Counted from the stretch's first letter, positions 1 to 7,627 are shown. The stretch is DNA of 11,394 nucleotides from Gammaproteobacteria bacterium (GCA_029864225.1 JAOTTU010000058.1:1-11394), one strand, 5' to 3'. Program-made: numbers and translations. The notes: generated by a model from the sequence alone, not told the origin.

Positions 1-196
1 CAAGATAGCGATAGAAATAACCTCTGTATATTGTCCTTTAGTACGAGTGTTGTCTTCGAGAGCCGTTCTCATCTGACTAGTACATTTGTATTACTCGGGT
101 CATTCCATTGATCTATATCAGTACTCTACTGCTTCTAATGCTGTATGTGTCGAAAGGACTAGCCAGCTATAAAAATGATTCAGGCTGGAATAATTA
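1..196. other. Intergenic stretch, no gene recognised
   Basis: I see no coding region, RNA gene or clear promoter here. Short reading frames on the minus strand cross into the adjacent palindromic element and have no recognisable protein similarity or ribosome binding site. Confidence 0.5.
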
Positions 197-307
197 GGGA
201 ACCTCTGATTAATTCCTTTATCGTCATCCCGGCGCATGCCGGGATCCATGCTATTCAATACATTGGATGCCGGCCTTCGCCGGCATGACGAATAAATCAG
301 AGCTTCC
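197..307. mobile_element. MITE-like palindromic element
   Basis: A 111-bp non-coding element. Its ends form an imperfect terminal inverted repeat: GGGAACCTCTGATTAATTC on the left against the complement of GAATAAATCAGAGCTTCC on the right, with about 16 of 19 positions matching. A TTA triplet flanks both sides (194-196 and 308-310) and may be a 3-bp target duplication. Inside lie two GC-rich hairpins, CCCGGC-GCAT-GCCGGG (228-243) and GCCGGC-CTTC-GCCGGC (269-284). These are themselves arranged as an inverted pair beginning CGTCAT and ending ATGACG. This layout is typical of non-autonomous proteobacterial MITE/REP-like elements mobilised in trans by a transposase with similar ends. There is no internal reading frame of note, and I see no second copy in the window. 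Confidence 0.75.
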
Positions 308-398
308 TTAGAATTTACGGAGGGACATTTTTTAGAACGACCCATACAGGAAGTTTGTTAGTTGCTGTATTGATGGCCTTTATTATCACAGATAAGGA

Positions 399-419
399 AC
401 GGCCCCCGAAGGGGCCGAA
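399..419 (-). terminator. Hairpin terminator after the cytochrome remnant
   Basis: The stem CGGCCCC (400-406) pairs with GGGGCCG (411-417) around a CGAA/TTCG tetraloop-type loop, about 20 bases past the minus-strand stop at 440. The following run on the minus strand is only weakly T-rich (GTTCCTTATC), so the hairpin is clear but its efficiency as a Rho-independent terminator is uncertain. It may act in both directions. Confidence 0.55.
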
Positions 420-439
420 ATCAGGTATCAGATAAGAAA

Positions 440-697
440 TTACTTTGCTTTTTTATTTACTTTGAAACCACCCGACAGTGATTTCATAAATGCAACAATT
501 GCATCCTCTTCCTCGTCAGTTAATCCAGGATTGCCTAGCTTATCAGTGTTGACGTTTTCCGAAACTTCCGGCGCAGGCCAGCAGTCCATCCTCAGCGCGT
601 CCTTTTCAGTAGTAAATGGGTCTGGACACTGATCTTTTACATCCCTTGTGTTATAGAAGTGTACTATGCTTTTCAAGGTCTTGAAGTAGCCGCCTTT
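440..697 (-). pseudogene. Diheme cytochrome c peroxidase-like gene, C-terminal remnant
   Basis: The reading frame carries only the last ~85 residues of a MauG/CcpA-superfamily diheme cytochrome. The conserved core FKTLKSIVHFYNTRDV matches FKSLEQVVHFYNTRDV in the intact gene at 7628-8899. It is followed by the family's C-terminal pattern PEV..NVN and LTDEEEDAIVAFM. Both heme-binding CXXCH motifs and the whole N-terminal part are missing. Similarity begins at about position 694 (GGYFKT) and the frame meets a stop at 713-715. The ATG at 676 is an internal methionine rather than a true start: the conserved segment begins upstream of it. There is no signal peptide, so any product could not be a functional cytochrome. 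The nucleotide sequence is well diverged from the intact paralogue, which argues against a recent duplication. Codon use is more AT-rich than in the neighbouring efflux genes. Confidence 0.8.
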
Positions 698-702
698 TAG
701 CG

Positions 703-744
703 AATTCTTATTTTAGAATCAGTCCCCTGGTCCGTTGTCGGCCA
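703..744 (+). repeat. Diverged direct repeat, copy 1
   Basis: Partner of the segment at 9419-9461, in the same orientation. It begins at the 5' breakpoint of the truncated cytochrome gene on the minus strand. Confidence 0.45.
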
Positions 745-778
745 AGAAAAGACCTTCCCTGGTTTTTCTTGAAGGTCT
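743..778 (-). terminator. Probable terminator of the efflux operon
   Basis: A perfect 8-bp stem, AGACCTTC (750-757) with GAAGGTCT (771-778), encloses a 13-base loop. Read on the minus strand it is followed directly by TTTCTT, as expected for a Rho-independent terminator. It lies ~210 bases beyond the stop of the RND pump gene and before the cytochrome remnant. The A-rich run at 745-749 could alternatively pair with the T run inside the loop. Confidence 0.55.
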
Positions 779-988
779 CAGTTACCACAATATCGGGCAT
801 ACAGCCAGGGCCATATTTCATACATTTCCCGATACGTTGTCATTCCTCATACTATCGCTCTATTGGTTTTCTGCGAACTGTATCTAAACAATCAATAGTG
901 AATATTCGTGGCTGGAATTCATGCTGAGTTGTCCATGCTTCTGACCTCTATCCAGCTATTTAAGCTGAACGGGAACCACGAAAAGATG
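779..988. other. Spacer downstream of the RND gene
   Basis: No gene is visible. The stretch contains an inverted repeat TATCGGG (791-797) / CCCGATA (828-834) with a 30-base loop, and a small dyad CAGCT-ATTTA-AGCTG just after the RND stop codon. Neither has a convincing T tract. Confidence 0.4.
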
Positions 989-3900
989 TCATAGCTGTTT
1001 TTCATTCTGATAGGGCCGTGAAATCTTTAGTACCAGCAATGTCAATGCAGGTAAGAACGTTAGACTAACCATAGCGGTGCCAAGCAGGCCGAACATAACG
1101 ATTACGCCCACGCCCCTGTAAAGCTCTGTACCTTCACCAGCCAAAAACACCAGCGGTGCAAGACCGAATACGGTGGTGAGTGTCGACATGGCAATCGGTC
1201 GCAACCGGGCGTCGACTGCATGGCGCACGGCGTCCATAGCATCCATGCCCCTATCGCGCATATTGATCATAGCCTGGTGAACGATCAGGATTGGATTATT
1301 GACTACAGTGCCCATGAGGATCAGGAAACCTAGCATCGCGATCATGTCAAAGGACAAGTGCAGTTGGTTCATGCCGATCAGCGGCAGCCATGCACCACCA
1401 AGATTAAACAACCAAAGGCCGAAGATGCCGCCGGCAACGCCGAGTGGGATCGTGGTCATGATCAGCAGCGGATAGCCCCAGTGGGTGAAGATAGCGACCA
1501 GCAGCAGGTAGATGATGACAATGGCGACAACATAGTTCGCGGCCAGGGCATCACGCGTGGCCTGCAGCTGGTCGCTGGCGCCGGAGATGGTCATATTGAT
1601 ACTGCTAGGCACGGCGCCGGTCTCGCGCAGGTAGTCCACCACGTCTCGTCTGACGATCTCGACGCCGGTTTCGAGCGCTACTCTGTCCGGCGGGATGATG
1701 TTGAGTGTGACAGTGCGCAGGCTGTTGAGGCGGCGGATGATGTTAGTGTCCACGGTTTCCTCGATGCGGGCGATGGAGCTAAGCGGCACCACGGTGCCGA
1801 TCGGGGTGTACACAGAAATCTGGTTGAGGCTATCGAGCGAAGCGTTGCGGCCTGCCTTGCTGTACAGGTAAATGTCAACCTTGTCGTCGTCCAGGTAGAA
1901 CTCATCAACGAAAGCACCATCAGCGAGTGCAGCGATGGTGTAGCCGAAGTCCTGCGTAGTCATGCCAACTTCGCTGGCGCGTGCCCATTTCGGCCGGACC
2001 TCGACCAGCGGCTGTGATAGCGACAGGGTGGACGGATCGGCTCGCAGGCGCGGCGAATCGAACACTTCCCCGGCACGTCGGTAGGCTGCCAGCGCTGCAT
2101 CGTAAATGTCCGACAGGTTGGGCCCGGAGATATCGAGGTTGACACTACGCGTACCGCCGGAGTTGCTAGTGATGATAGAACCGCGCGTGACGAAACCGCG
2201 CATAGCCGGGTACTCGCTGTATTTCTTCTGCAATGCCGCCATGAGCGGCTTGATATGCGCCGGATCCTTCGGTTGCGAGATGATACGGATGCTGCTCGCT
2301 TCGATGCTCATATTGATGTATTTCAGCGCCGGCACATGGATCTCGCCTTTGTCGAACTGTTCCGATTCATGTTGCGTGAACGGCAAGAGATACTCCTGTA
2401 GTTCGTTGCCGATCCTAACCATCGTCTCGAGGTTATAGCCGGGCGGTGAGGTCAGCGAGGCGAAGGTCTTCGGTTCTTCGCCTTCGGGCAGGTACTCCGC
2501 TGGCGGCGTGAGAAAGACGAAGATGCCGGTGCTGAGCAGTGCGACGCCTGCGATGATTGTGCCGCGTCTGCCGGGGCTCCCGATAAGCCAGTGGATGCGG
2601 TCGATCACACGTTGGTGCAGGTCATGCGTCTGCCCATCGGCATGCAGGTTGTCGGTGGAGAACTCCAGGTGTGCGGTGGCGGTGGGTATCACGGCGATGG
2701 CGACCAGCATCGAGGTCAGGATGGAAGCCGATATCGCGATCGCGATATCAGAGTAGAGCTGGCCGGCTTCTTCCTGAATGAACAGGATGGGCACGAAGAC
2801 CAATACCGTGGTCAGCGTGGATGCAAGCACTGCGGGCCACACCAGCTGCACGCCGACCACAGCCGCGCGCAGGCGATCAAGGCCCTTTCGGCGCTGGTGC
2901 TCGATGCTCTCCAGCACCACGATGCCATTGTCCAGCGTCATGCCGATCGCGAAGGCAATACCGGCGAGCGAGATCACGTTGATGGTGCGGCCGGCGATCA
3001 GCAGACCGATAAAGCCGGCGATGGTACAGACCGGGATGCCCATCACGCCGACGAGTGTGGCCCGGCCCGAGCGCAGGAACAGGAACATGACCAGACTGGC
3101 AAGTATTGCGCCGAGGCTGAGATTGATCCAGACATTCTGCACCGAGGCTTGTACATAGCCGACATCATCAGCAATCAGGCGCATGAACATGCCGGCCGGC
3201 TCGAGAATGTCGTTGTTGATTTGTTCCATCTCGAACATCAGTTTTTCTTTGATGTCGATTACGTTGGAACCCGCCTGGCGCCGTACCGACAGCCCGATAA
3301 CCGGGTCTCCGTCTGTGTAGGAAATACGGCTCAGTTCATGGTGATCGAGCCTGACCTCGGCTACGTCACCGAGGCGGATCAGCGAGTCGCCGCGCCGCAC
3401 CAGGATCAGGTCGCGCAACTCCTGCAGGTTCTTGAAACGGCCCACGGTGCGCAACAGGTAGCGGCGCTTGCCGGACTCGATCTCACCGCCGGAGATGTCA
3501 CGGTTGCGCTCGTTGATCGCCCGGCGTACGTCCTGGATGCTGATGTCGCGCTCGGACAGACGCTCGGGCTCAAGCAGCACCTGCACCTGGCGCTCGGCGC
3601 CGCCGTAGACATTCACCAGCGACACGCCGGGCACGGTTTCCATGTGTGTACGCACGTGGTCGTCGATGAAGTCCTGCATCAGGACCATGTCGAGCTTGCG
3701 CGGGTTACCGGGTAGCGGCGCGACACGGAAGTACATAAAGGAGTTGGCTGAGAACGAGGTCGCATAGATGCGTGGTTCGTCCACGTTGATAGGGTATGAT
3801 GGCACCTGAGACAGCGCGTTGTTGACGTTGATAAGGGTCTCGTTCAGGTTAATTCCAAACGGGAACTCAAGCTCGATCGATGCGCGGCCGAAGGACGAGG

Positions 3901-4141
3901 AGGAGATGATACGCTGCAGGCCGGGTATGCTGCGCAGGTATTCTTCCTGCTCGATCACGATTTCCTTTTCGATGTCCTGCGGCGTTGCACCGGGCCATGA
4001 GGTGCGTACGGTGATGGTACGCACTTCGAGATCGGGGATCATCTGCACCGGGATGCGCAGTGCGGCCATCACACCGAGTACGCTGACGATCAAGATAATG
4101 ACCGTCATCAGGGTGCCACGTTTTACGATGGCCTCAAACAT
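989..4141 (-). CDS. RND efflux pump, inner-membrane permease (AcrB/HAE family)
   Basis: A 1050-residue protein, the normal length for the AcrB/MexB/MdtB family of proton-driven multidrug efflux pumps. TM1 (about residues 10-30) is followed by a large periplasmic porter region (residues ~31-335). A helix bundle spans ~336-490, a second porter half ~550-860 and the last five helices ~865-1040. The duplicated architecture is complete and uninterrupted. In TM4 the proton-relay region reads GMTLDNGIVVLESIE, so only D404 of the usual Asp-Asp pair is present and N405 replaces the second. In TM10 the position corresponding to AcrB Lys940 falls within VVNNPILIV, with Asn. This is the pattern of the VDN/VNN-type subfamily rather than of E. 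coli AcrB. The ATG is 15 bases beyond the adaptor stop, with AAGGA upstream, so the two genes are translated from one transcript. The substrate cannot be inferred. Confidence 0.93.
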   Translation of the reverse strand: MFEAIVKRGTLMTVIILIVSVLGVMAALRIPVQMIPDLEVRTITVRTSWPGATPQDIEKEIVIEQEEYLRSIPGLQRIISSSSFGRASIELEFPFGINLNETLINVNNALSQVPSYPINVDEPRIYATSFSANSFMYFRVAPLPGNPRKLDMVLMQDFIDDHVRTHMETVPGVSLVNVYGGAERQVQVLLEPERLSERDISIQDVRRAINERNRDISGGEIESGKRRYLLRTVGRFKNLQELRDLILVRRGDSLIRLGDVAEVRLDHHELSRISYTDGDPVIGLSVRRQAGSNVIDIKEKLMFEMEQINNDILEPAGMFMRLIADDVGYVQASVQNVWINLSLGAILASLVMFLFLRSGRATLVGVMGIPVCTIAGFIGLLIAGRTINVISLAGIAFAIGMTLDNGIVVLESIEHQRRKGLDRLRAAVVGVQLVWPAVLASTLTTVLVFVPILFIQEEAGQLYSDIAIAISASILTSMLVAIAVIPTATAHLEFSTDNLHADGQTHDLHQRVIDRIHWLIGSPGRRGTIIAGVALLSTGIFVFLTPPAEYLPEGEEPKTFASLTSPPGYNLETMVRIGNELQEYLLPFTQHESEQFDKGEIHVPALKYINMSIEASSIRIISQPKDPAHIKPLMAALQKKYSEYPAMRGFVTRGSIITSNSGGTRSVNLDISGPNLSDIYDAALAAYRRAGEVFDSPRLRADPSTLSLSQPLVEVRPKWARASEVGMTTQDFGYTIAALADGAFVDEFYLDDDKVDIYLYSKAGRNASLDSLNQISVYTPIGTVVPLSSIARIEETVDTNIIRRLNSLRTVTLNIIPPDRVALETGVEIVRRDVVDYLRETGAVPSSINMTISGASDQLQATRDALAANYVVAIVIIYLLLVAIFTHWGYPLLIMTTIPLGVAGGIFGLWLFNLGGAWLPLIGMNQLHLSFDMIAMLGFLILMGTVVNNPILIVHQAMINMRDRGMDAMDAVRHAVDARLRPIAMSTLTTVFGLAPLVFLAGEGTELYRGVGVIVMFGLLGTAMVSLTFLPALTLLVLKISRPYQNEKQL

Positions 4142-4156
4142 GATCCAAGGGATCCT

Positions 4157-5257
4157 TTATTCACTGCGTTGGATACGCACCTGCTGGCCTTCCTGAAGGG
4201 ACTCATTACCGCGTACGACGATGACATCGTCCGCCTGGATACCCTCACGGATATGGATCAGGCCGTTGAAACTGTGCCCGGTGATGACACGTCTTTCGGA
4301 GACGGTCGGTGGCTTGCTGTCCCGGTTGATCACCCATACGGTGACGCGGCCGTCAGGGTAGCGCAGGATCGCATCGCGCGAAAGCACAACGCCCCGACGG
4401 CCGGTCGACAGGTTGAGCTTGCCATGTACGGACATTCCCGGTGTCAGGCGTGCATCACCGGCATCTATCCCGACGTGTATAAGAAAGGTGCGTGAACTCG
4501 CATCACTGACAGGGACCACGGCATCGATGGTGCCGTCGATTTCGCGGTCGGGCATGGCGTCTAGTGTGACACTGATCGCGCTTTGCGAGTTGATGCGGGG
4601 GAAAAACTCCTGCGGCACGCGGAATTCGATACGCAGGTCGTCGATTGCCACGAGGGTAACCACCGGCCTGCCGGGTTCGATCCATTCACCGGCTTCGGTC
4701 ATGCGTTCACTGATCACACCGCTAAACGGCGCCTGTATCGTATGGCGAGCCACGAGCGCCTGCTGACGACGCTCCTCGGCATTTTTCTGCTTGAGCTTGG
4801 CCTCATCGATTTCCACTTCGGCTACGAGCAATCGCAACTGGTTTTCGGAGATGTTGTTCTGTTCGCGTAGACGTTTCGCGTCCTGGTAGCGGCGCTTCGA
4901 ATCGGCGAGTTCGGCCCTAGCCTGTTGGGTTGAAGCCAGCAGCGCCTCCAGCGTGAGCTGTTCAATCTCGCGGTCGAGTTCCACTAGCGCAGTGCCGCTT
5001 TCGATACGATCGCCGACCTCGACATTCACTGCCTCGACCTGGCCGCTTGTCTCGGCCGAAACCTTTGCTACCCGTGCCGAGGTGATAGTACCGGTCAACG
5101 GCACCTGTTGGATCACTGTATCGGTCTGCGCGGTACTTACCACGACTAGCGGTGAGAGGTCGGCTGCAGCGAGTAAAGTGACAGGTGACAGAATGATCAA
5201 TGCGGTTGCGGACAAAGCAAAAGCCAGTCGATTCAGGCACCTGGCAGCATACTGCAT
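4157..5257 (-). CDS. RND efflux periplasmic adaptor (membrane fusion protein)
   Basis: The adaptor joins the inner-membrane RND pump to an outer-membrane channel. From the ATG at 5257 it has 366 residues. A signal peptide (MQYAARCLNR then a hydrophobic run ending LLAAA, about residues 1-31) is followed by a biotinyl-lipoyl half-domain (VSAETSGQVEAVNVEVGD). Next come a Gln/Ala/Glu/Lys-rich coiled-coil hairpin (~96-170), the returning lipoyl half (IQAPFSGVISERM..AGEWIEPG), a beta-barrel (VTLVAIDDLRIEFRVP) and a membrane-proximal domain to the end. This is the standard order for the AcrA/MexA/HlyD_D23 group. The same frame stays open upstream to ATG 5311 and TTG 5320. I chose 5257 because the signal peptide begins there, although ATG 5311 has an AAGG about 11 bases upstream. 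There is no lipobox cysteine, so it is probably a cleaved, soluble or tail-associated adaptor. The pump gene follows 15 bases later. Confidence 0.92.
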   Translation of the reverse strand: MQYAARCLNRLAFALSATALIILSPVTLLAAADLSPLVVVSTAQTDTVIQQVPLTGTITSARVAKVSAETSGQVEAVNVEVGDRIESGTALVELDREIEQLTLEALLASTQQARAELADSKRRYQDAKRLREQNNISENQLRLLVAEVEIDEAKLKQKNAEERRQQALVARHTIQAPFSGVISERMTEAGEWIEPGRPVVTLVAIDDLRIEFRVPQEFFPRINSQSAISVTLDAMPDREIDGTIDAVVPVSDASSRTFLIHVGIDAGDARLTPGMSVHGKLNLSTGRRGVVLSRDAILRYPDGRVTVWVINRDSKPPTVSERRVITGHSFNGLIHIREGIQADDVIVVRGNESLQEGQQVRIQRSE

Positions 5258-5758
5258 TTCCGTGCGGACCGGCGTACCAATACGGTACGCAGCCCAGATG
5301 AACCCAAGCATGAATCGCAAGACCTTACTGGTTACCCCACTTATATTGTACAGGTAAAAACGACCTGGCGGTGGTAAACATGGCCGGGAAATACTGCCTG
5401 TAACCGCTAGGTTTCATTTAATGCGCCTTACGCTGCAGAGAAGTAAAATTTACCAGACTTTGGTGACTACTGCGATGATTGAGATTGTCTTCCAGTTGCA
5501 GATCTTCACGGGACAAATGGGAGCGACCAGTCGAAGTGGGCTTATGCTGGTGTGAGGAGACCAAATGACATTCACGGGTCGCTGACAACAAGAGGCCAGC
5601 TGAACAGGAACGTTCACTACCTTCCTGACTTACAGAGAAAAATTATCTGCATCTTGGTTGGATCGTTAGTCGTCGTTAAGCAGGTGTTTATAGTTAGTAG
5701 GGACGAAACGACCGATTCAGTCAATTCAAGACATAGCCCCACTACAAGACCCCAGCCA
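5258..5758. other. Spacer between the DsrE-like gene and the efflux operon
   Basis: About 500 bases without a recognisable gene. On the minus strand it must hold the start of the efflux transcript (see the promoter/dyad entry at 5345-5367). A 7-bp inverted repeat AGCGACC (5522-5528) / GGTCGCT (5577-5583) is present. The short reading frames on either strand lack known motifs. Confidence 0.45.
5345..5367 (-). promoter_or_regulatory. Possible promoter -10 and dyad upstream of the efflux operon
   Basis: On the minus strand TACAAT (5350-5345) is a 5/6 match to a -10 box, and it directly abuts an inverted repeat CAGGT-N7-ACCTG (5351-5367), read the same way on both strands. A dyad touching a -10 box is a common operator arrangement for efflux regulators. 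I could not find a good -35 at the right spacing, and no regulator gene lies nearby, so this is a suggestion only. Confidence 0.3.
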
Positions 5759-6238
5759 CTAGGGCGCGAGGTTATGGGCCTGTAGGTAAGCGTGTGATTC
5801 CTTGATCTGCAGGCGAGCGATTTCGGCGTCGCCAAAAGGCACAATCTCAATGAAGTCGTGGACGTCACCCGCACTCATGCCGCGCACTTTCAGCGCGAGT
5901 TCGCTCATCCTGATCTTGATGATGCCGCCAACCGACAGGCTGCGTGCCCGCTCGACGAGCTGTTTATGTGTCGTGTACTCGTCTTTGGCGAAGAACGCCA
6001 CTTCATTGCCACGCAGCACAAGCACGATCGAGCCTTCCAGCGGATCAGCACCGGTCATGTTACTCAGGTGGCTGGCGCGCGCCAGCGCATTGTCTACGGC
6101 CTCAGGCGTATCAACCGCTACATCATAGACGACCCGGAGGGGCAGCATGTCATCGGACAAGGCCATACCGCCGTGGCAGAGGCAGATCAGGGTAAGTATG
6201 AGTGGGCCTACAAATTGATTTCGAATCTCGGTGGTCAT
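5759..6238 (-). CDS. Exported DsrE-family protein
   Basis: A 159-residue protein with an N-terminal hydrophobic segment (residues ~9-26, ending GMALS) consistent with a cleaved signal peptide. The mature part has the pattern of the DsrE/DsrF-like superfamily: a VVYDVAVDTPEAVDNALARA start, SHLSNMTGADPLEGS, the beta-strand IVLVLRGNEVAFFAKDEY, the helix ERARSLSVGG and a closing EIVPFGDAEIARLQ. DsrE proteins of the sulfur-relay type use a conserved cysteine. Here the only cysteines (C19, C21) lie in the signal peptide, so sulfur transfer by the classical mechanism is not supported. The start is well set: a perfect AGGAGG sits 7 bases before the ATG. A TATAAT-type -10 box lies ~100 bases upstream. 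The gene stands alone, with about 500 bases to the efflux operon on the same strand. The periplasmic location is inferred and the role is unknown. Confidence 0.85.
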   Translation of the reverse strand: MTTEIRNQFVGPLILTLICLCHGGMALSDDMLPLRVVYDVAVDTPEAVDNALARASHLSNMTGADPLEGSIVLVLRGNEVAFFAKDEYTTHKQLVERARSLSVGGIIKIRMSELALKVRGMSAGDVHDFIEIVPFGDAEIARLQIKESHAYLQAHNLAP

Positions 6239-6634
6239 GGTATACCTCCTTTACGGAAGTCGCTTCTCGGCGCAAATGGTATGTGAATAACAAGCAGCGC
6301 CCTGTAGCTACCCGTAACAGATGTAGAAACAAACATAATGTATTATATGTGTAGCATCTCCCGGATAATTTGCAAAAGCGTGCAGGAAATCATGAGGCGG
6401 ATGCGCAAACCACTCACTACTCGAACTTTAATACCCGTGTCAGCTGCTGTACCCAGGATATCATCGCTAAGCCAGCTGTGGCGAGATGGGTTTACCGACA
6501 GGTTGCAAACGACCGTAATGGGGCTGCAATTGTCGTTAATTGATTGTTATATAAGTGCTGTCTAAAGTACTGAATCCGGCCAGAAGCCGCTATTCGTGCA
6601 TGGTTAATGTTCTCTGGCCGTTTCTTTCCTGCCT
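6239..6634. other. Upstream region of the DsrE-like gene
   Basis: No gene is supported. It contains the leader and probable promoter of the DsrE-like gene. The open frame on the plus strand (6338-6565) has a composition and sequence that suggest nothing known, and it runs through the promoter. Confidence 0.4.
6342..6347 (-). promoter_or_regulatory. Perfect -10 box for the DsrE-like gene
   Basis: On the minus strand the hexamer is TATAAT, about 105 bases upstream of the ATG at 6238. The best -35 match at 16-18 bp is poor, so activation by a regulator or a weak promoter is possible. Confidence 0.4.
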
Positions 6635-6873
6635 CTACTTCTTCCGTTCTACTACCCATTCACAATGTGGGTCGCCATGGAGCATGTTCTTGGTAAGTTT
6701 GAACGTAAAATCTGGGTTCATACTTTCGACAGCCCCATTACCCCATCTTTGATGCCCTACGCCGCAGGTATCGAAGTCAAGGCCTTAGAAATTGCAATGT
6801 ATGCGCCGGTCAATCCTTTCGTTGCAATCTCCCATCTCGTCTTCTCAGGAATCGTTTCTATTGTGTTAGTCAT
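6635..6873 (-). pseudogene. Broken small gene resembling the ATC-hydrolase family
   Basis: The frame opens well, with AGGAG nine bases before ATG 6873. It reads MTNTIETIPEKTRWEIATKG and on to ISKAL, then stops at a TAG at 6757-6759 after 38 codons. In the neighbouring frame, starting at about 6785, a second protein-like stretch runs DFDTCGVGHQRWGNG, then NPDFTFKLTKNMLHGD and PHCEWVVERKK to a stop at 6635. The second part resembles the C-terminus of the L-2-amino-thiazoline-4-carboxylic acid hydrolase-like family (PF14196): a Cys, then an Asn-Pro, then a GDxxC-type end. The simplest reading is one gene of perhaps 150 codons that lost its middle, leaving an out-of-frame junction near 6775-6785. 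The family name rests on my memory of the pattern and is tentative. That the gene is broken is better supported. Confidence 0.5.
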
Positions 6874-7477
6874 CGAGACAATCTCCTAATCTGGATTTCC
6901 TTTATATTGTGCCTCTACTACGGCAGGAACCGGCCAGGAACGAGCATATCCGTCGTTAACAATTTTGCACCAGACGCAGCCGTGCTTGGTCATTGCCTGT
7001 CATAGCCACCGTTAAATATTGGAACGGTTGTTGCCAGTATAGACACTCAGCAAACGCGGTGGGGCACTGTGCCTAGGAATGTTTTACCAAGCGGCCAAAG
7101 TCGATTCGAGAGGCGGCTTTGGCTCTTTCGCTGCCGCCTACTAGTTGATATATAAGCAGCTGCTAAACGTGCGAGAAGGGTCGACTCCCGCTGTTTAAGG
7201 TATCGACCAGCCTTGCTGCGCTTCTATAGCTGGCTGCCGACGTCCTGCCTTTATGAAATCCGTCATGGGATCTTGCAGCGTATCGGCAGCAGGCAGTGGC
7301 GGGCGACCAGATAGCGCCCGGATCGAGAGGATTCAGCGGGAGGGGTGCTGGTGAGACGGGCAGCTCCCGGGTAAATTCTCGCGGAATATGTGGGTTATGC
7401 TTCCTATACACAACCCCATTCACGGGTAATTCGCATTAGAGTTGACCGATATCAAATCCAGGATAATTTAGAATGAG
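6874..7477. other. Long spacer with structured segment
   Basis: About 600 bases without a convincing gene. A minus-strand open frame (7163-7423) begins with GTG, has no ribosome binding site and shows no known motif. At 7094-7139 two 7-bp stems overlap in the order of an H-type pseudoknot (described in the findings). Confidence 0.4.
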
Positions 7478-7483
7478 TATAAT
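7478..7483 (+). promoter_or_regulatory. Candidate -10 box for the diheme cytochrome gene
   Basis: A perfect TATAAT lies ~145 bases before the cytochrome ATG. The -35 region at 17 bp is poor (AATCCA). A TTGACC at 7442-7447 paired with TAATTT (7464-7469) is an alternative. Between the promoter and the ribosome binding site, a 6-bp hairpin CTGTGC-CATA-GCACAG (7576-7591) sits 24 bases upstream of the Shine-Dalgarno sequence. Confidence 0.35.
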
Positions 7484-7627
7484 TCAAGTTGAGGCAATGC
7501 GCTTAAGAGTATCAGGGGGGTTTCCTCTTGCTAAAACAGAGATCGGCTTGGTATTTCAGCTCCCTCTGATAACAACTGTGCCATAGCACAGAACCTGTAA
7601 AGCATAGAACAATGTAAGGAGGCTACC

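Noticed and set aside
2591..3715. 374-codon open frame on the plus strand
   Set aside because: It lies wholly inside the RND pump gene on the other strand, is rich in His/Asp/Gln as expected for antisense of a GC-rich gene, and has no recognisable motif.
5552..5874. Short open frames on both strands in the spacer before the efflux operon
   Set aside because: They overlap each other and the 3' end of the DsrE-like gene, and show no recognisable protein features.
7163..7423. 86-codon open frame on the minus strand
   Set aside because: It has a GTG start without a ribosome binding site, and no known motif or plausible domain in it or in the alternative frames.
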